Positions 12,901 through 24,300 of a DNA stretch of 64,000 nucleotides are shown here, piece by piece. Origin of the DNA: Theobroma cacao (Eukaryota; Streptophyta; Magnoliopsida; Malvales; Malvaceae); assembly GCF_000208745.1 (NCBI RefSeq), contig NC_030855.1, positions 22,780,041-22,844,040 of the forward strand. Direction: 5' to 3'. A model generated the notes under the pieces. That model did no database searches, was not told the origin of the DNA, and saw only the letters and a program-made list of their open reading frames with translations. Position 1 is the stretch's first letter. Each line of letters begins with the position of its first letter. A program made the translations under genes and the position numbers.

Positions 12901-13779
12901 TGGGGAGATGAGCAAAGGGGTTCTGTCACAATTGAAGGAAGTAGTAGTTAAATTACCTGTTGATTCCTACTGCAACGTCTCGTATTTTTCCGAAGGTTAT
13001 TTTTTGTGTTTGCCCATTTCTGGGAATAGTCCTGGAGATTGAAAGTTCACATTGTATTTCCTGAGTTCTGTTCCCTTTTTGTCTATAGGGGTTGGTTTGT
13101 GTGAGGAATGGGTTTGTATAGGAGTTTTTGCTGGCTTATGTACAGGGGTTGATCCTTTTGTGATTTTGTTATCGCATACCTCAATGTTCTTTTGTAAGGG
13201 GAATGCCTTGCAAAATCTTTTTTCTAATGTTCTTTCAGACCTTTAATATAATTGAACTTTCAAAAAAAAAAATGGTTGAGTTGTGGGACTGCTGATATGA
13301 AATCAATGATGTGTTGTTGATCAGTCGATGTTAAAAATATATCAGCAGTCATGAGCTTTAGTATAGTGATAATCCACTAGCATTATAATTTTTGAGCCCT
13401 GTACGTCACCCCTTTATTATTAACCTAGAAGCATTGATGGACAGGAAAAGAACAGGAATTAAAGCTTGATGAATCAACACTAAACAATGGATGTTTGATA
13501 AAATTAGCTTTAGGTGTTAAATGAGAAGATTCGATGCCATTGTCTACTCTAACCTGGGCTGCAGATATGCCTATTGTTGAATGTTAGGTGCCCCTATTTC
13601 TTCATATACTATAACTGTTGTTTCTTTTGCAGGTTAAAAGTGTGGTTCCATTTAGTGAGCCATTCACAGTGGACCCAGAAAACCCTCCCCCAGAGAAGGA
13701 CTACAACATTTATTTTAAAACGTTGAAGGATGGCTTTACAGGGAAAGAAAGTTTGGAACAAAGTGCCATTGCAGTCTGA
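6974..13779 (+). CDS. HCF173: HCF173-like chloroplast protein, NAD(P)-binding SDR fold with CIA30 domain (16 exons)
   Basis: Deduced exons: 6974-7039, 7290-7538, 7628-7789, 8013-8063, 8357-8491, 8704-8727, 8876-8987, 9632-9757, 9920-9969, 10446-10604, 10693-10788, 10869-10984, 11126-11249, 12006-12119, 12534-12614, 13633-13779. They join in frame to 1812 nt (603 aa), close to the roughly 600 aa of Arabidopsis HCF173. The Ser-rich N-terminus resembles a plastid transit peptide. The Rossmann motif GATGGVG is at residues 136-142. The SDR fold is split by a CIA30 domain (about 270-450, with WGALDDVVMGGVSES), and the SDR resumes with GEDLIRESGIPYTIVRPCAL. In Arabidopsis HCF173 promotes translation initiation of psbA mRNA (photosystem II D1). 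A paralogous SDR/CIA30 protein exists, so the orthology is strong but not proven. Oddities: intron 1 appears to use a GC donor, exon 6 is only 24 nt, and intron 15 contains a LINE remnant. Confidence 0.9.
12273..12500 (+). repeat. Tandem duplicate of exon 14 3' half plus intron (pseudo-exon)
   Basis: Sequence from about 12051 recurs 222 bp downstream from about 12273, with many substitutions. The first copy is the end of HCF173 exon 14 and the start of intron 14. The second still reads open (ALNEELDRADLIFYQADNVM against ALTEEPAGADLIFDQGDNIM), but the base pair after ATG is TT instead of the donor GT, so it probably cannot be spliced as an exon. Confidence 0.75.
12716..13271 (+). mobile_element. 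5'-truncated LINE fragment (RNase H-like end) in HCF173 intron 15
   Basis: A 66-aa frame at 12751-12951 contains VKHTLREANQQADILAKSG, typical of the C-terminal RNase H-like domain of plant LINE polyproteins, followed by a stop, about 300 nt of 3' UTR-like sequence and an A-run at 13261-13271. It lies in the same orientation as the host gene. Only the 3' end of the element is present, as expected from incomplete reverse transcription. I found no clear target-site duplication. Confidence 0.75.
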
Positions 13780-16696
13780 TGTTGATGGCAATATCGCACG
13801 GCAGGTCGCTTTCCAAATTCCTTCAAACCTACTATGAATATGATGGGTGTCTCAGGGAGGGATGGTGATCACTTAATTGCTGAAGCTCATCACATTAGAC
13901 ATCTGTAATAACTTCTCAAACACTACCTCCTAGACCTATACTCTTGGTTTTGCTCTTCCTTTTCCCCCCTTTTTCTGAACTAAACCATGGTAGATGCCGT
14001 TAAGCAATGGTGTAGTATGGTTCCCATTGTAAATATTAGCAAGTAATATCTAAAAAAGCCTATGTTGTTGCCTTCTTGGAGTTAATGGGTGGTTGAAGTC
14101 TTATATTTGAATGTACATATGTCCGGCTGGGGTGAGTAGGAGCATGGTTGGTATTTCTTATTGTGCCACCTGGTGAATATTGGATTGAAAAATTCTACAA
14201 AAAAAAAAACATAAAAATCAGAAATTAAAGAACGTAATCGATGCAAATAAGGAAAGGGTGGATGTTAAGTTTGTAAGGAACAGAGAATTATGCGGTGTTA
14301 TGGATGGTTTTCAGAGGTAAAACTAAAAGGAAGAGATGGGGAGAGAAGATAAAGACAATTAAAGGAAGCGGATGGAGAATCTCTGTTGACCACGTACCAC
14401 CGGCCACAGCGCAAACGCTCAGGCGTCTCTGCATGCTGCCATGCCTATATGACTGCCCATTTCTAGAGAAAATTTATAGCAACTTGTAAGGAATCTCCAC
14501 TAAAAAGGAAAAACAAATGGAAAGACCCCTTGATCATGACGTGTAGAGTGTGGATTTGAGTTCATCGACAAGGAAATTGAACAGTCAATTTGACGCAAAA
14601 TGCACAACAATTCCATAGCTAGCATGAATTCTCTTTGTATCTTTTCGCCCCAATAAGAATGCCTGTAATGACCCTTTTTCACTGTACTTTTTTACTGAGA
14701 TCAAATGGCTGTAGCTAATGAGTTCTTTCAAGATAACATTGCAGGCGATCAAGAACTCATAAAACATTCTTTTAAACTGATCGTCAATGAATGGGAAAAT
14801 GCCTGTGTTTGAAATTATTGCTCGGGAAGAACTTGAATAACAAAAGTGTATTAGGTTAGTACCTTTGTTTTGTGCAAAATTTTAGTTACTTTTGCAGCTT
14901 CATGAGTTCATGTAAGTAAAGGAACTGGTTTGCGTAAATATGTTTGCAAGTTGCAACATAATTCCATGTAAAGGTTAACAAAAACTACGATAAACAGACA
15001 AAAAAGGGACATATTCATTCATTTGTGCACGTCATAAGGGACCACTGTCTCCCCAAGGCCATAAATGTAGTTGACAGGTACTTCCATAGCTACATAGGAC
15101 TTGATGAAGTTCACTGTTTGAGGAGAACAGTAAAAGTACTATGAAAGCTCTTCTTCTATTTTCCTTTTACTCGATCCCTTCCGTTTACACCTCACTTTGA
15201 TATCCCAAAATAAGGATTGAAGAACAAGAGGGCAGAACTTGTTTCTGAGAAAAACTGTCCTGTACAACGCAGAACCAGGGCAGGACAGGACCAGCTTGAC
15301 TTTGGAGCGCTCTCTGATTCAATGTCTTGTCAGATTAGGTTGCTGAAAGAAAAACAAATTTCTTTGGCTGTCTGCATGGTGAGAGGCTGAGAGCAGCTCA
15401 AGTCAGGCTGGCCTTTTAAATTTATTCTCCTTGTAATTTGCATGCATACGTTACAGCTCCAGGACCCCACAAAAGTATTGTCCGCAATGCATGAGTTGTG
15501 ATTTTGGGGATTTGGTTACCAATCCAAAACTGATGACCACATGATTAGCATGTGATTTCCATGTGATATTCCAATCTAGCATCTTCCCATCGCAAATCTT
15601 GTCTTCACTTTTCGCACAATTATCCTAAGTATACAGTAACAGGATTAATCAGAATGACTGATGATAATGCTTTATTTGAAGTGTACAATGTAAAGATTCA
15701 GCTTTAGTTTTAAATTTCAAACTTTTCTTCCCCCCACTAGTACTGAAACTGAGTTGCTGAAATCGCCATTGATGCTGAGTTGCTCGTTGTTGTTTGAGTC
15801 AAAAAGTTCCTTTACTTTACATGCTAAACAGTTTTAAGGAATGTAACATTAACGAGAAAGTGCAGGATGATTCTCAACATTTCATTGTTTATTTGAAACT
15901 CCAAATTTCTGTACTTTCCTGAATCCAATTGAGTTATAAAAAGTATGTTACTAATATTTTAGTGATCGAGCATGGAATTTGCATGAAGAAATCATAACAA
16001 ATTAGATAACAAAATACTTTATGCCTAACTCTGCTTTGAACCAAAACTGACAGCCTGTATACTATAATGCACAGTAATGGATTATAATAAAGCAATATTT
16101 AATTTAATTACATCAAATTCTAATTAATCTAATGCAACAGTAGTACTTTTGAGCTTGAGACCCTACCCCAACAAAAATTAGGTGATTTTGGATATTGAAT
16201 CAATAATTGCATCTACCGAGAAAGTTGAATGAATAATTAGAAACTCTTTTGAGCCTACGCCAACAAATATTAACTGATTTTGGATGTTGGGTCAATGAAA
16301 TTAGAAACTCTTGGTCCGATTGCAATGTGGTTCAACCTTAGTGGCCTGCAAGCTTGGAAGATATGCATCTTCTGAGAAAGCTAGACTTTGCTTTCCAAGA
16401 AAATTACCAGAAGAGAAGGGGGATTGCAGATGAACTTATCAAACAAATGTATATTATTTACCATATATTTCTCCGAGTATATTAACAACATATACATCAA
16501 GGAAGGAGAGGAAAGTACTGTTGGTTTCTCTTGTTTCTTTCTTTTCTCTGTTTCTGCTTTTGTTGTTAAACTGCACGGGTGACAGTACCCATTATTGAAA
16601 GAAGGTCTACCGTAAATCCTTCAAGAGCAGCAAAATGCCTGCAAAAAGAGTTCAAAAGATTCATCAACAATCCTCAAGGGGACAACAATTTCAAGC
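13780..16696. other. Intergenic; 3' UTR of the HCF173-like gene, then nothing recognised
   Basis: The first few hundred bases are probably the HCF173-like 3' UTR. Beyond that only short, unconvincing open frames occur on either strand. No tRNA, hairpin family or mobile element was recognised. Confidence 0.5.
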
Positions 16697-17062
16697 TCAA
16701 CTTAGTTGAATTCTGCTTGTTGACATGAAATAGAAATGAATTCGATTATAAACGACCGGGAAAGTATAGAGCCGTACGCTGAAACAAATATTGTATCTTC
16801 TACTACGACGTCTGTCCATTACACTTTTGAGCCTCTCAAGCATTTCTTGTTCAGTGAATATTCTACCAGGTGAGCTTAAAAAGGCACTTCTTCGAACCGG
16901 GGGAGACCAAAGTCCACTCTTCTCATAATCAAAGTTGTATTGAGATACATCAAAAAACTTCTCGAGTAGTCGGTCGGATACAGATTTAGAAACCAGTTGA
17001 ACCTTAACAGGAGATCGCTCAGGCAAAGAAGGTGAAGATAAAAAGACTTCGGAGCTTGACAT
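16697..17062 (-). CDS. Small conserved plant protein of unknown function
   Basis: A single open frame of 121 aa starts at an ATG at 17062. The first 90 residues look like a genuine conserved protein: a Ser/Pro-rich N-terminus, VQLVSKSVSDRLLEKFFD, then FDYEKSGLWSPPVRRSAF, LSSPGRIFTEQEMLERL and a basic RRRSRR stretch. From memory this matches a family of short uncharacterised plant proteins (for example At2g39855-like). The last ~30 residues after RRRSRR look less conserved; a pyrimidine-rich tract ending in CAG about 20 nt after that point could be a splice acceptor, so the 3' end may be mis-modelled. No signal peptide or membrane segment is evident. Confidence 0.65.
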   Translation of the reverse strand: MSSSEVFLSSPSLPERSPVKVQLVSKSVSDRLLEKFFDVSQYNFDYEKSGLWSPPVRRSAFLSSPGRIFTEQEMLERLKSVMDRRRSRRYNICFSVRLYTFPVVYNRIHFYFMSTSRIQLS

Positions 17063-18963
17063 TGAGAAAACAAAACGCAGAACAAAATAACCTCAAAAGA
17101 GAACAAGAAGAAAATGGTAATTATAACAAGCTTGGAATTGGTGAGAGTACTGAGAAGGAGACAACATTTTTAAGAGGGCTAGAGTTGGGAAGAAAGTGGG
17201 AACTTTGATAAGGACATGTATGGCTGTATGCAATCATGGGGAGGTCGTGGGTGGCATAACTAAAGGTTTTTATCTCTGGGGTTTGAATTGCAGGTGCTAA
17301 GTTTGGAGGAACCTGCTCTAGTATTGGCTAAGCAATCATTTGAGCCATGGAAAGCTTCTTTATATATGTGCAACTTTTGTTTGGTATGGCTGAAGGAAAT
17401 ATTCCTTTCGTGGACCCTCCAATCTTGTTCATTGGAAATCCATGGTTGGTAAGCAAGATCCTTCCGAAAATGTGCTTTTAATCAAGCTGGTCCATTTGGT
17501 TCAATTCGGGTACTTCATTATTGAACATGAAAGATGGGATTGACCACCGACTCTAGTATCACCCGCTACATGGATCCATGTTGCCATATGATTTGGAATT
17601 GATCATCACCCTGGAAATTGAGAACCAATATGTCACAATTTTGACTTGGTTGCAAAATAATTACTAACAATAATCATTAAGTTTAGGCACATGGGACCGC
17701 AGTTTTGAGGTGATCATCATGCAGGGCCGGTATAGGAAGGTTCTATCGCTGCAAAGCAAATGACGAAAAAACATAAAAGTCTTCTATGCTGTTAGAATGC
17801 AAGGCTCCGGTGTTACAGGCAGCTGCCAGTTGTGATTGCAGTCTATTTTTCCTTTTTTTTTTTCACCTTCTGAAATTGTATCAAGCTCACTTTGTACCAG
17901 AAACAGTATTTTGGTGTAGGGCTACCATGGAAAGCAGGAAGCAGTAGGCCTCTGCGCTTTTCTATTGCTTGGGGCAACGTTTCCGGGGTGGCAATAATTT
18001 CAACTCATTGGATACTGAAACTTGTTGAGAATCTTTTCCAAGTAGGCCTCATGTCCCCAACTTTGTGGGGCAGAGAAGAACACAGGCAAGAAAAAAGTCA
18101 GCTTGGAAGTTCTTTAAGCACTGCATCAACTCTATTTTCCTGTATGCTATGGGCTGAAGGATCACTTTCTGTTGCACAAGGATAATTGACAACAATAATG
18201 ACTACATCAGCTGCCTCCCACTCTCGAATTTTGATTAGAATCTCATTAATAACTATAACAGTGAAGATTACAGCTATACTGTTGGTATAATGGAATGTGA
18301 CCTCTTTTTTCACTTTTATTAAGATTATACGTATAAGGAAAAATTATATTAATTCATCGAATTATTTAAATTCAATAGGTAAATAGATAAAACTCTTATA
18401 CTTTTATTGAATTTTTATTTTATTGTAGATTTTTACAAAAAAAATCCCTTTTTAGCAAGCAATTTATTTAATAAAAGTCGAATTTGAATCAAAATCCCTT
18501 CATTTTTATTAACAATTTATCGATTCATAATTTTACACAAAAAATATCATATTAATTTGATGAAACATTTAACTCTAATGAGTAAGAGAAGCAATTTCTT
18601 TCTTATCATGATCTCGTTCCTTCCCTCTTAAATTCCCTTATCATCAAGCAATTTATTCAGTAGAAATCAAATTTGAATCAATATACCTCTAAAATCATTT
18701 GATTTTCTATTTTCTGTCGACATTTATTGATTCACAACTGTTCACGGAAAACATCATGGGCCAATGACGAATCATGATTACAATTTAAGGAAAAGGATAA
18801 TACACAACATAAGATGGGACTGCGTCCAGCTATCTGTCATGAAACCAATAATAGCCGTGGACCATGTCTAGAAATTCTGGTGATCATTTTGAATCCTGAG
18901 AGAAAATTTAGGGACTGTCGACCTTTGATCGAGACCAGCAATCCGACATTTGCTGTCTTCTTT
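17063..18963. other. Intergenic, nothing recognised
   Basis: The left end should contain the promoter of the small - strand gene at 16697-17062. A 97-codon frame at 17892-18185 and its antisense counterpart match nothing I know. From 18300 the sequence becomes strongly AT-rich. Confidence 0.5.
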
Positions 18964-19252
18964 ATGTCAAGTCATCACTGAAAGACAAGCTTTTAGCATC
19001 TTAATATCATGAAAAATGTTATTCCAAATTACAACAATCAAACAATAGCAGCCTAAACATTGACTGCAAGTTTGAGTTGGTTTGGTTCAAGGGTCAAGGC
19101 CCAAGTGAAAGTGAATTGTCTGGGCCCCTTGCTGGCAAAGTGGTAAGAAAGGAAGCTACAATAAGAGATCAGGATGGGCCATGAGCTGGGTCAAATTAGT
19201 TTACAACTGCATGGTCGGGTCTTCTGACCCAATGCTAGCTTGCTAGATTTAG
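18964..19252. repeat. Dispersed direct repeat, copy A
   Basis: About 290 bp that recurs in the same orientation at 27119-27442. Shared blocks include the region around TTTGGTTCAAGGGTCAAGG and GGCCATGAGCTGGGTCAAA. The copies differ by many substitutions and by an insertion of about 30 bp in the right copy. No coding potential or terminal inverted repeats were seen. The two copies lie either side of the LRR receptor kinase gene. Confidence 0.75.
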
Positions 19253-19418
19253 GAATAGTAAATTAACTTATTGGCAAAATTTTTTTTGTAAAATATTACA
19301 TAAAAAATTTAATATTTCTTATTGTTTAGATAAACAATTGAAAAAATTTTCTATTGTTTGGATTTGTTTGTGAAAAATATTTTTCATCATCATCAAATTA
19401 TAAAAATTTTATAAGTAT

Positions 19419-19870
19419 CTAATCCTCCAACATCTCTATGGGAATGAAATTATCAATATTTACTATGATTTCATCCTTTTCAATTAGTTCATTGCTTTCA
19501 ACTTTAATATCTTTAATATCTTCTATTAAGGTCAAGTACACCTTCTTGCTCTATTGCAAGATCCTCAATTTCATTATCACCATCTTCTAGCACTCCACTC
19601 CCATTTTTTTGTCTTTGGATTATCAAACCTAGATGAAGTTTTAAGCTTAACAAAAGGGGTATCTTTTAAAGTGGAATGCTTTATGGTTCCTCCTAAATTG
19701 TTATTAGTGGAACTGCTCAAGCTCTCTACAGTTACGGGTTTATGACCACCCAGATTAACAAATGAGTTGTTGAATTGAAAAATGGGTTTCCTGATGAGTT
19801 GAGGGTTGGATTTGATGATCCAAGTAAAAAAGAAAACCAAGAAGATAAAAAAGAAGATATTGTGAAACAA
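19419..19870 (-). pseudogene. Decayed reading frame of unknown family (two apparent frameshifts)
   Basis: A frame at 19870-19577 encodes a hydrophobic N-terminus (IFFFIFLVFFFTWII) and a polar segment, then hits consecutive stops. Shifting frame twice continues an acidic, protein-like sequence (EIEDLAIEQEGVLDL, then LIEDIKDIKVESNELIEKDE) down to a stop at 19419-19421. Reading on across frames in a consistent acidic style suggests a once-intact gene of about 150 codons. There is no ATG at its start (the frame opens with TTG), so an upstream exon or decay is likely. I do not recognise the family. Confidence 0.4.
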
Positions 19871-21398
19871 AACACCAAAATCTTATAGATTTGAAAGAGA
19901 AACTTTTCTGTCTCTCCATCAATGTAGTTTCGACTAAGAAAGCTTTATCACCATCAGTATATCATATCGTCATCATTTATAATATGTTAATATGTTATGT
20001 TAGTGACACGTTGATAAATGATATTGATTAAGTCAATCATTAAGATTTATTTGATTTAAAATAAAAATAAAAAAATTTTTCTGACTCAAAATAAAAGTAT
20101 AAAAACTTGATTGAACTAAAAAAATTTATTTGAATTATTTTAAATAGTTTAAGATTTTTTTATATACTATGTCTAATTTCTTTTTTTTTTATAAACTTTG
20201 TTTGGCATGAGAAAAACAAAAAAAAAGCAAAGGAAAAGAAAATGGGCTTAGTAAGAAGCGGCTCAAAGCCCAATGTTTGATGATATCTTTTTCTCATAGC
20301 CCAAAATTCTCTTTGAGGCCTTTACGCGACAACAACCTCAATCATTAGCATTATGAAACCGACACAAGCTTCTAAGTCACTTTGAAAATCCTCTCTTCAG
20401 AAGTCTTTGGCTTCATCGACAGGCTGATATCTTCTTCTTTTCTTTCTTTCTTTCTTTTTTTTCTGGGTGGAAATTTAAAATGGCTGATCTGAGATGATCA
20501 AATTACGTGGAGTCTTCCTGCCATTAGAGGACAACTCTTTTCTTGTAAGTCTAACGTTGAGAGTAGAGATGGGGATTGGATCTGGGCACTCCCCCATCAC
20601 TTCTTCTTTTCTTCCTAAAGGTACATCCATTTCCAATTCTATAAGTTTTTAAACATTTGTTGAAGCATTTTCCTATTGCTTTCAATCTTTCATTCTTGGT
20701 GTTGCTGGTTTTTTCATCAATCCAATTTAGAATGACTTGATTAATTAAATCACGTTTAAGACATGATATCAGCATATCACTTCACTTAATTGTAGTAATT
20801 TGTAATCATCGGGTGTATTATAAAAAACTGTGATTGATAAGTCTTAAAGTAAATGCCTTGTGTGAAGACTATCCATTGTTTTCACATACAGCCACATCAC
20901 TGATCGTAATGGCTCGGTAGTCATCACCAAACCTACAGTTCCTCTCAGCAATCTTTCCTTCTCCTAACAAAGGAGAGAAGAAGACATGGTTAGATATAAA
21001 ATTTACATAATAATAAAAAAATAATAGCTGAAAATTTTGAAAAGAAGACAGAAATATTAAAAAAAAAAAGAAAGCTTCCTTTTTTTGTTTCCCAGGATAG
21101 GGAATTATCAGGTACTTATATTTCTATTAACATTGAAACAGATCTTCTTAATCATTTTAATAACTTGATTTTTAAAGCTGCCTTTCTATAATTCATGCTC
21201 TTGGGTATTTAGGAACTGATGTTTCCTCAAAGAAAACAAAAGTTAAAGGACCCACAATATGTACCCTCTGGCTCCCAAGCTTAAAACAGAGCAATTTGAA
21301 GGAAGTTGTATAGACTGGCATGCATAATTTTTTTAATAAGCTTATACTACAAAGCTTCAACCAAAAAAAAAAAAAAAGAAAGTGTAAATTGTAAAGAA
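19871..21398. other. Intergenic AT-rich DNA
   Basis: No gene recognised. The right end probably includes the 3' UTR of the - strand receptor kinase. Homopolymer A and T runs are frequent. Confidence 0.5.
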
Positions 21399-24300
21399 TT
21401 AAAAGTAAACATATTCATTACCATTATAAGCCATCTCAACATCCTTTAGAAACTTAATTTTGATTTTCTTGAGTATGGCCACAACAGCCTTCATATTTTT
21501 CCTTTCTTCAGGCAACTTAGTTGTACAGTCTAGAGCTAATCCCATGATAGATGATAAAGCGTTCACTTTATCTATGAAAAGTTCCTCCTCTCTTAACAAA
21601 TTGGCATCCAAAACCTCATCAATTGTTCCATTGGAAAGTGAATTTTTCACCCAATCCTTCAAACTCATTTCAACGGAAAAAATTTCTTCGGTAGGTTTCT
21701 TTCTTGTGAAAGTTTCCATCAATAAAATACCATAACTATAGACATCACCTTTTAGAGAAACAATTCCAGTCGATCCATATTCTGTATGTAAAACATGATC
21801 AAATGTTTTAGTTAATGTAACATCATTAATCATCAATGGAAAACTAAAAGATTGAAGCAACTGTATATACAGAAACATAAATATGAATAAGAAGCAAAAA
21901 ATACCTGGTGCCATATACCCAATAGTAGCAAGTGTCTTAGTTTGTCTTATAGAATCTTCTTCTCCCAAGAGTTTGGCAAGGCCAAAATCTCCAACATGTG
22001 CAACCATGTCATTATCTAGCAGGATATTGCTTGGCTTTAAGTCACAATGGATCACAGGTACTGAGCAGCCAAAATGGAGATATTCTAGTGCTGATGCAAC
22101 ATCAATCATTATGTCAATTCTTTGTAGGAGATTGAGATAATAGTTATAGGAATATAACCATTTCTCAAGGTTGCCGTTAGGCATGAACTCAAACATTAAG
22201 GCTCTGAAGTCAACATTAGAGCAACTACTAAAGACCTTGACAAGATTCCGATGAAAAATATTGCGCATTGCTTCACATTCAACATCAAAACTCTTGAAGC
22301 CGTCCTCTGAGTGCATATTGAACACTTTTATTGCGACATTCATCCCATCTGAAAGTGTTCCTCTATACACAGACCCAAAACCCCCTGAACCAAGCAAGTT
22401 GCATTCATCAAATCCATTAGTTGCTTGTAAAAGTTCACTGTAGGAAATTCTTCTCCATTTTTCCAGAGGCAATAAATCTTCGTTAACAGGCAGATTTATA
22501 CTCTTTTTTTGGCATCTTTTAAGGAGAATAAAGAAGATTGCTATCAGTATTAATGAAGCAACTACTGGTAAAACATATTTCAAAACATGCCAAGGAGTCA
22601 TCTTCGATTGTCTACTTTTACAAGGTGGAACTTGTAGTGCCGGTGAACCGCAAAGTCCACAGTTATTCATAAATGATTTAGCTGAGAAGTTTCTAAAGGG
22701 TCCTCTACTGGGGATTTCTCCTTCTAGTCTATTGAAGGACACATTAAAATGATTGAGAGACGAAAGTCTCTCCAAAGATTTGGGAATGACTCCAGAGAGA
22801 TTGTTGTTGGATAAATCCAAGGATTCCAAACTTATCAAATCACCAAATGATTCAGGAATATAACCATCAAATCTATTATTGGATAAGTCTAGAGAAATCA
22901 GATCCTGGAGTTCTCCAATTGAACTCAAGATTTCACCCGATAACAGATTCCTTGACAAATTCAAATGTGTCAATACCTTCAGTTTCTCAATGCCCAGTTG
23001 AAGGGAACCATTCAAATAATTTGAGGACAAGTCTACCTCTAAGATATCATTAAGGCTCCACAAGGATAAGGGTATTGTTGAATTCAATTTGTTGGAGTCT
23101 AAGTAAAGATACCTCAGAGAAGTCAAATTCGCCAAACAAGTTGGTATAGGACCATGGAGCATGTTGCCACCTAATGATAGGTTATATAATCTCTCTAAAC
23201 CGCAGACACTTGGTGGGATAGACCCTTGTAATTGATTACCATGAAGAAGCAAACCCTGGACATTTCGTAGCCTTCCTATTGTTGCTGGAATAGATCCACT
23301 AAATTCATTATGGGAAAGGTCTAAAGTTGTAATATTGCTTAAGTTACCAATTTCCCTGGGAATGCTACCTGTAATTTTGACATCTGAGGCATAGAAAAAA
23401 TGAAGAGATGTCGACAGATTTGAGATAGAACTTGGAAGAATGCCATTCAATGGATTGAATGATAGGTTCAAATATCTCAGATTCCTGCAATTTGCCAAAG
23501 AAGACAAAAAGCTCCACTCATGTGTTGAAGTTTCAGTGATCAAATTATTAGATGCGAGGCTCAGCCGCTCAAGGAAAGTTAAATTGCCAAGTGTATTTGG
23601 GATAAGACCAAAGAATGAGTTTTCTTCTAGTGCTAAGATTCTGAGCTTAGAAGCACTGGAGATAAAATTGGGAATATTGCCGCTGAGATTATTTCCCCAT
23701 AGTCTAAGCTCCTCAAGATTTGAAATTGAGATCATAGAAGGTATTTCACCTGTCAAAATGAACAAATACATTATTCTACAAGTTTTAGGTTACCTTATTG
23801 CATTATATGTGATTCTATGGTACAACTAAAATGAATGTTATGAGTAACTTTACTAGGAATAGAAGCAAGAAGCATTAACCATCCAAATTGTCAAAAAAAG
23901 ACAGCAATTATCAAAATCAAGCCTCTATATATACATATTTGAACTTTCATACTTATCTTTTCTATGATTAAAACCTTTGTAATGTAATGCTTTCTATGAT
24001 TAAAACCTTCGCAATGCTATGCCTATTACTATTCTTTAATTTCAAGACAGAAACATGAACCTTGCACTTTCAAGTTACAATAGCATAATATGGGTAATTT
24101 TGTTAGTGAAAAAAATTGTTGTCTTATCCTATTATCAGTGATGTCTTTGCTGAAACATAACACTTTATTATCTTATTTTTACACTATGTAACAAACAAAG
24201 GATATCATAACAAATATCATAGTAATTACATCATCTTGCTCAAACTTTGAACTAGGGACTATTGAATATTGCACTAACAAGAACCAAATACTCATCAGAA

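Noticed and set aside
17892..18313. Overlapping frames on both strands
   Set aside because: No similarity recognised and no splice or promoter context.
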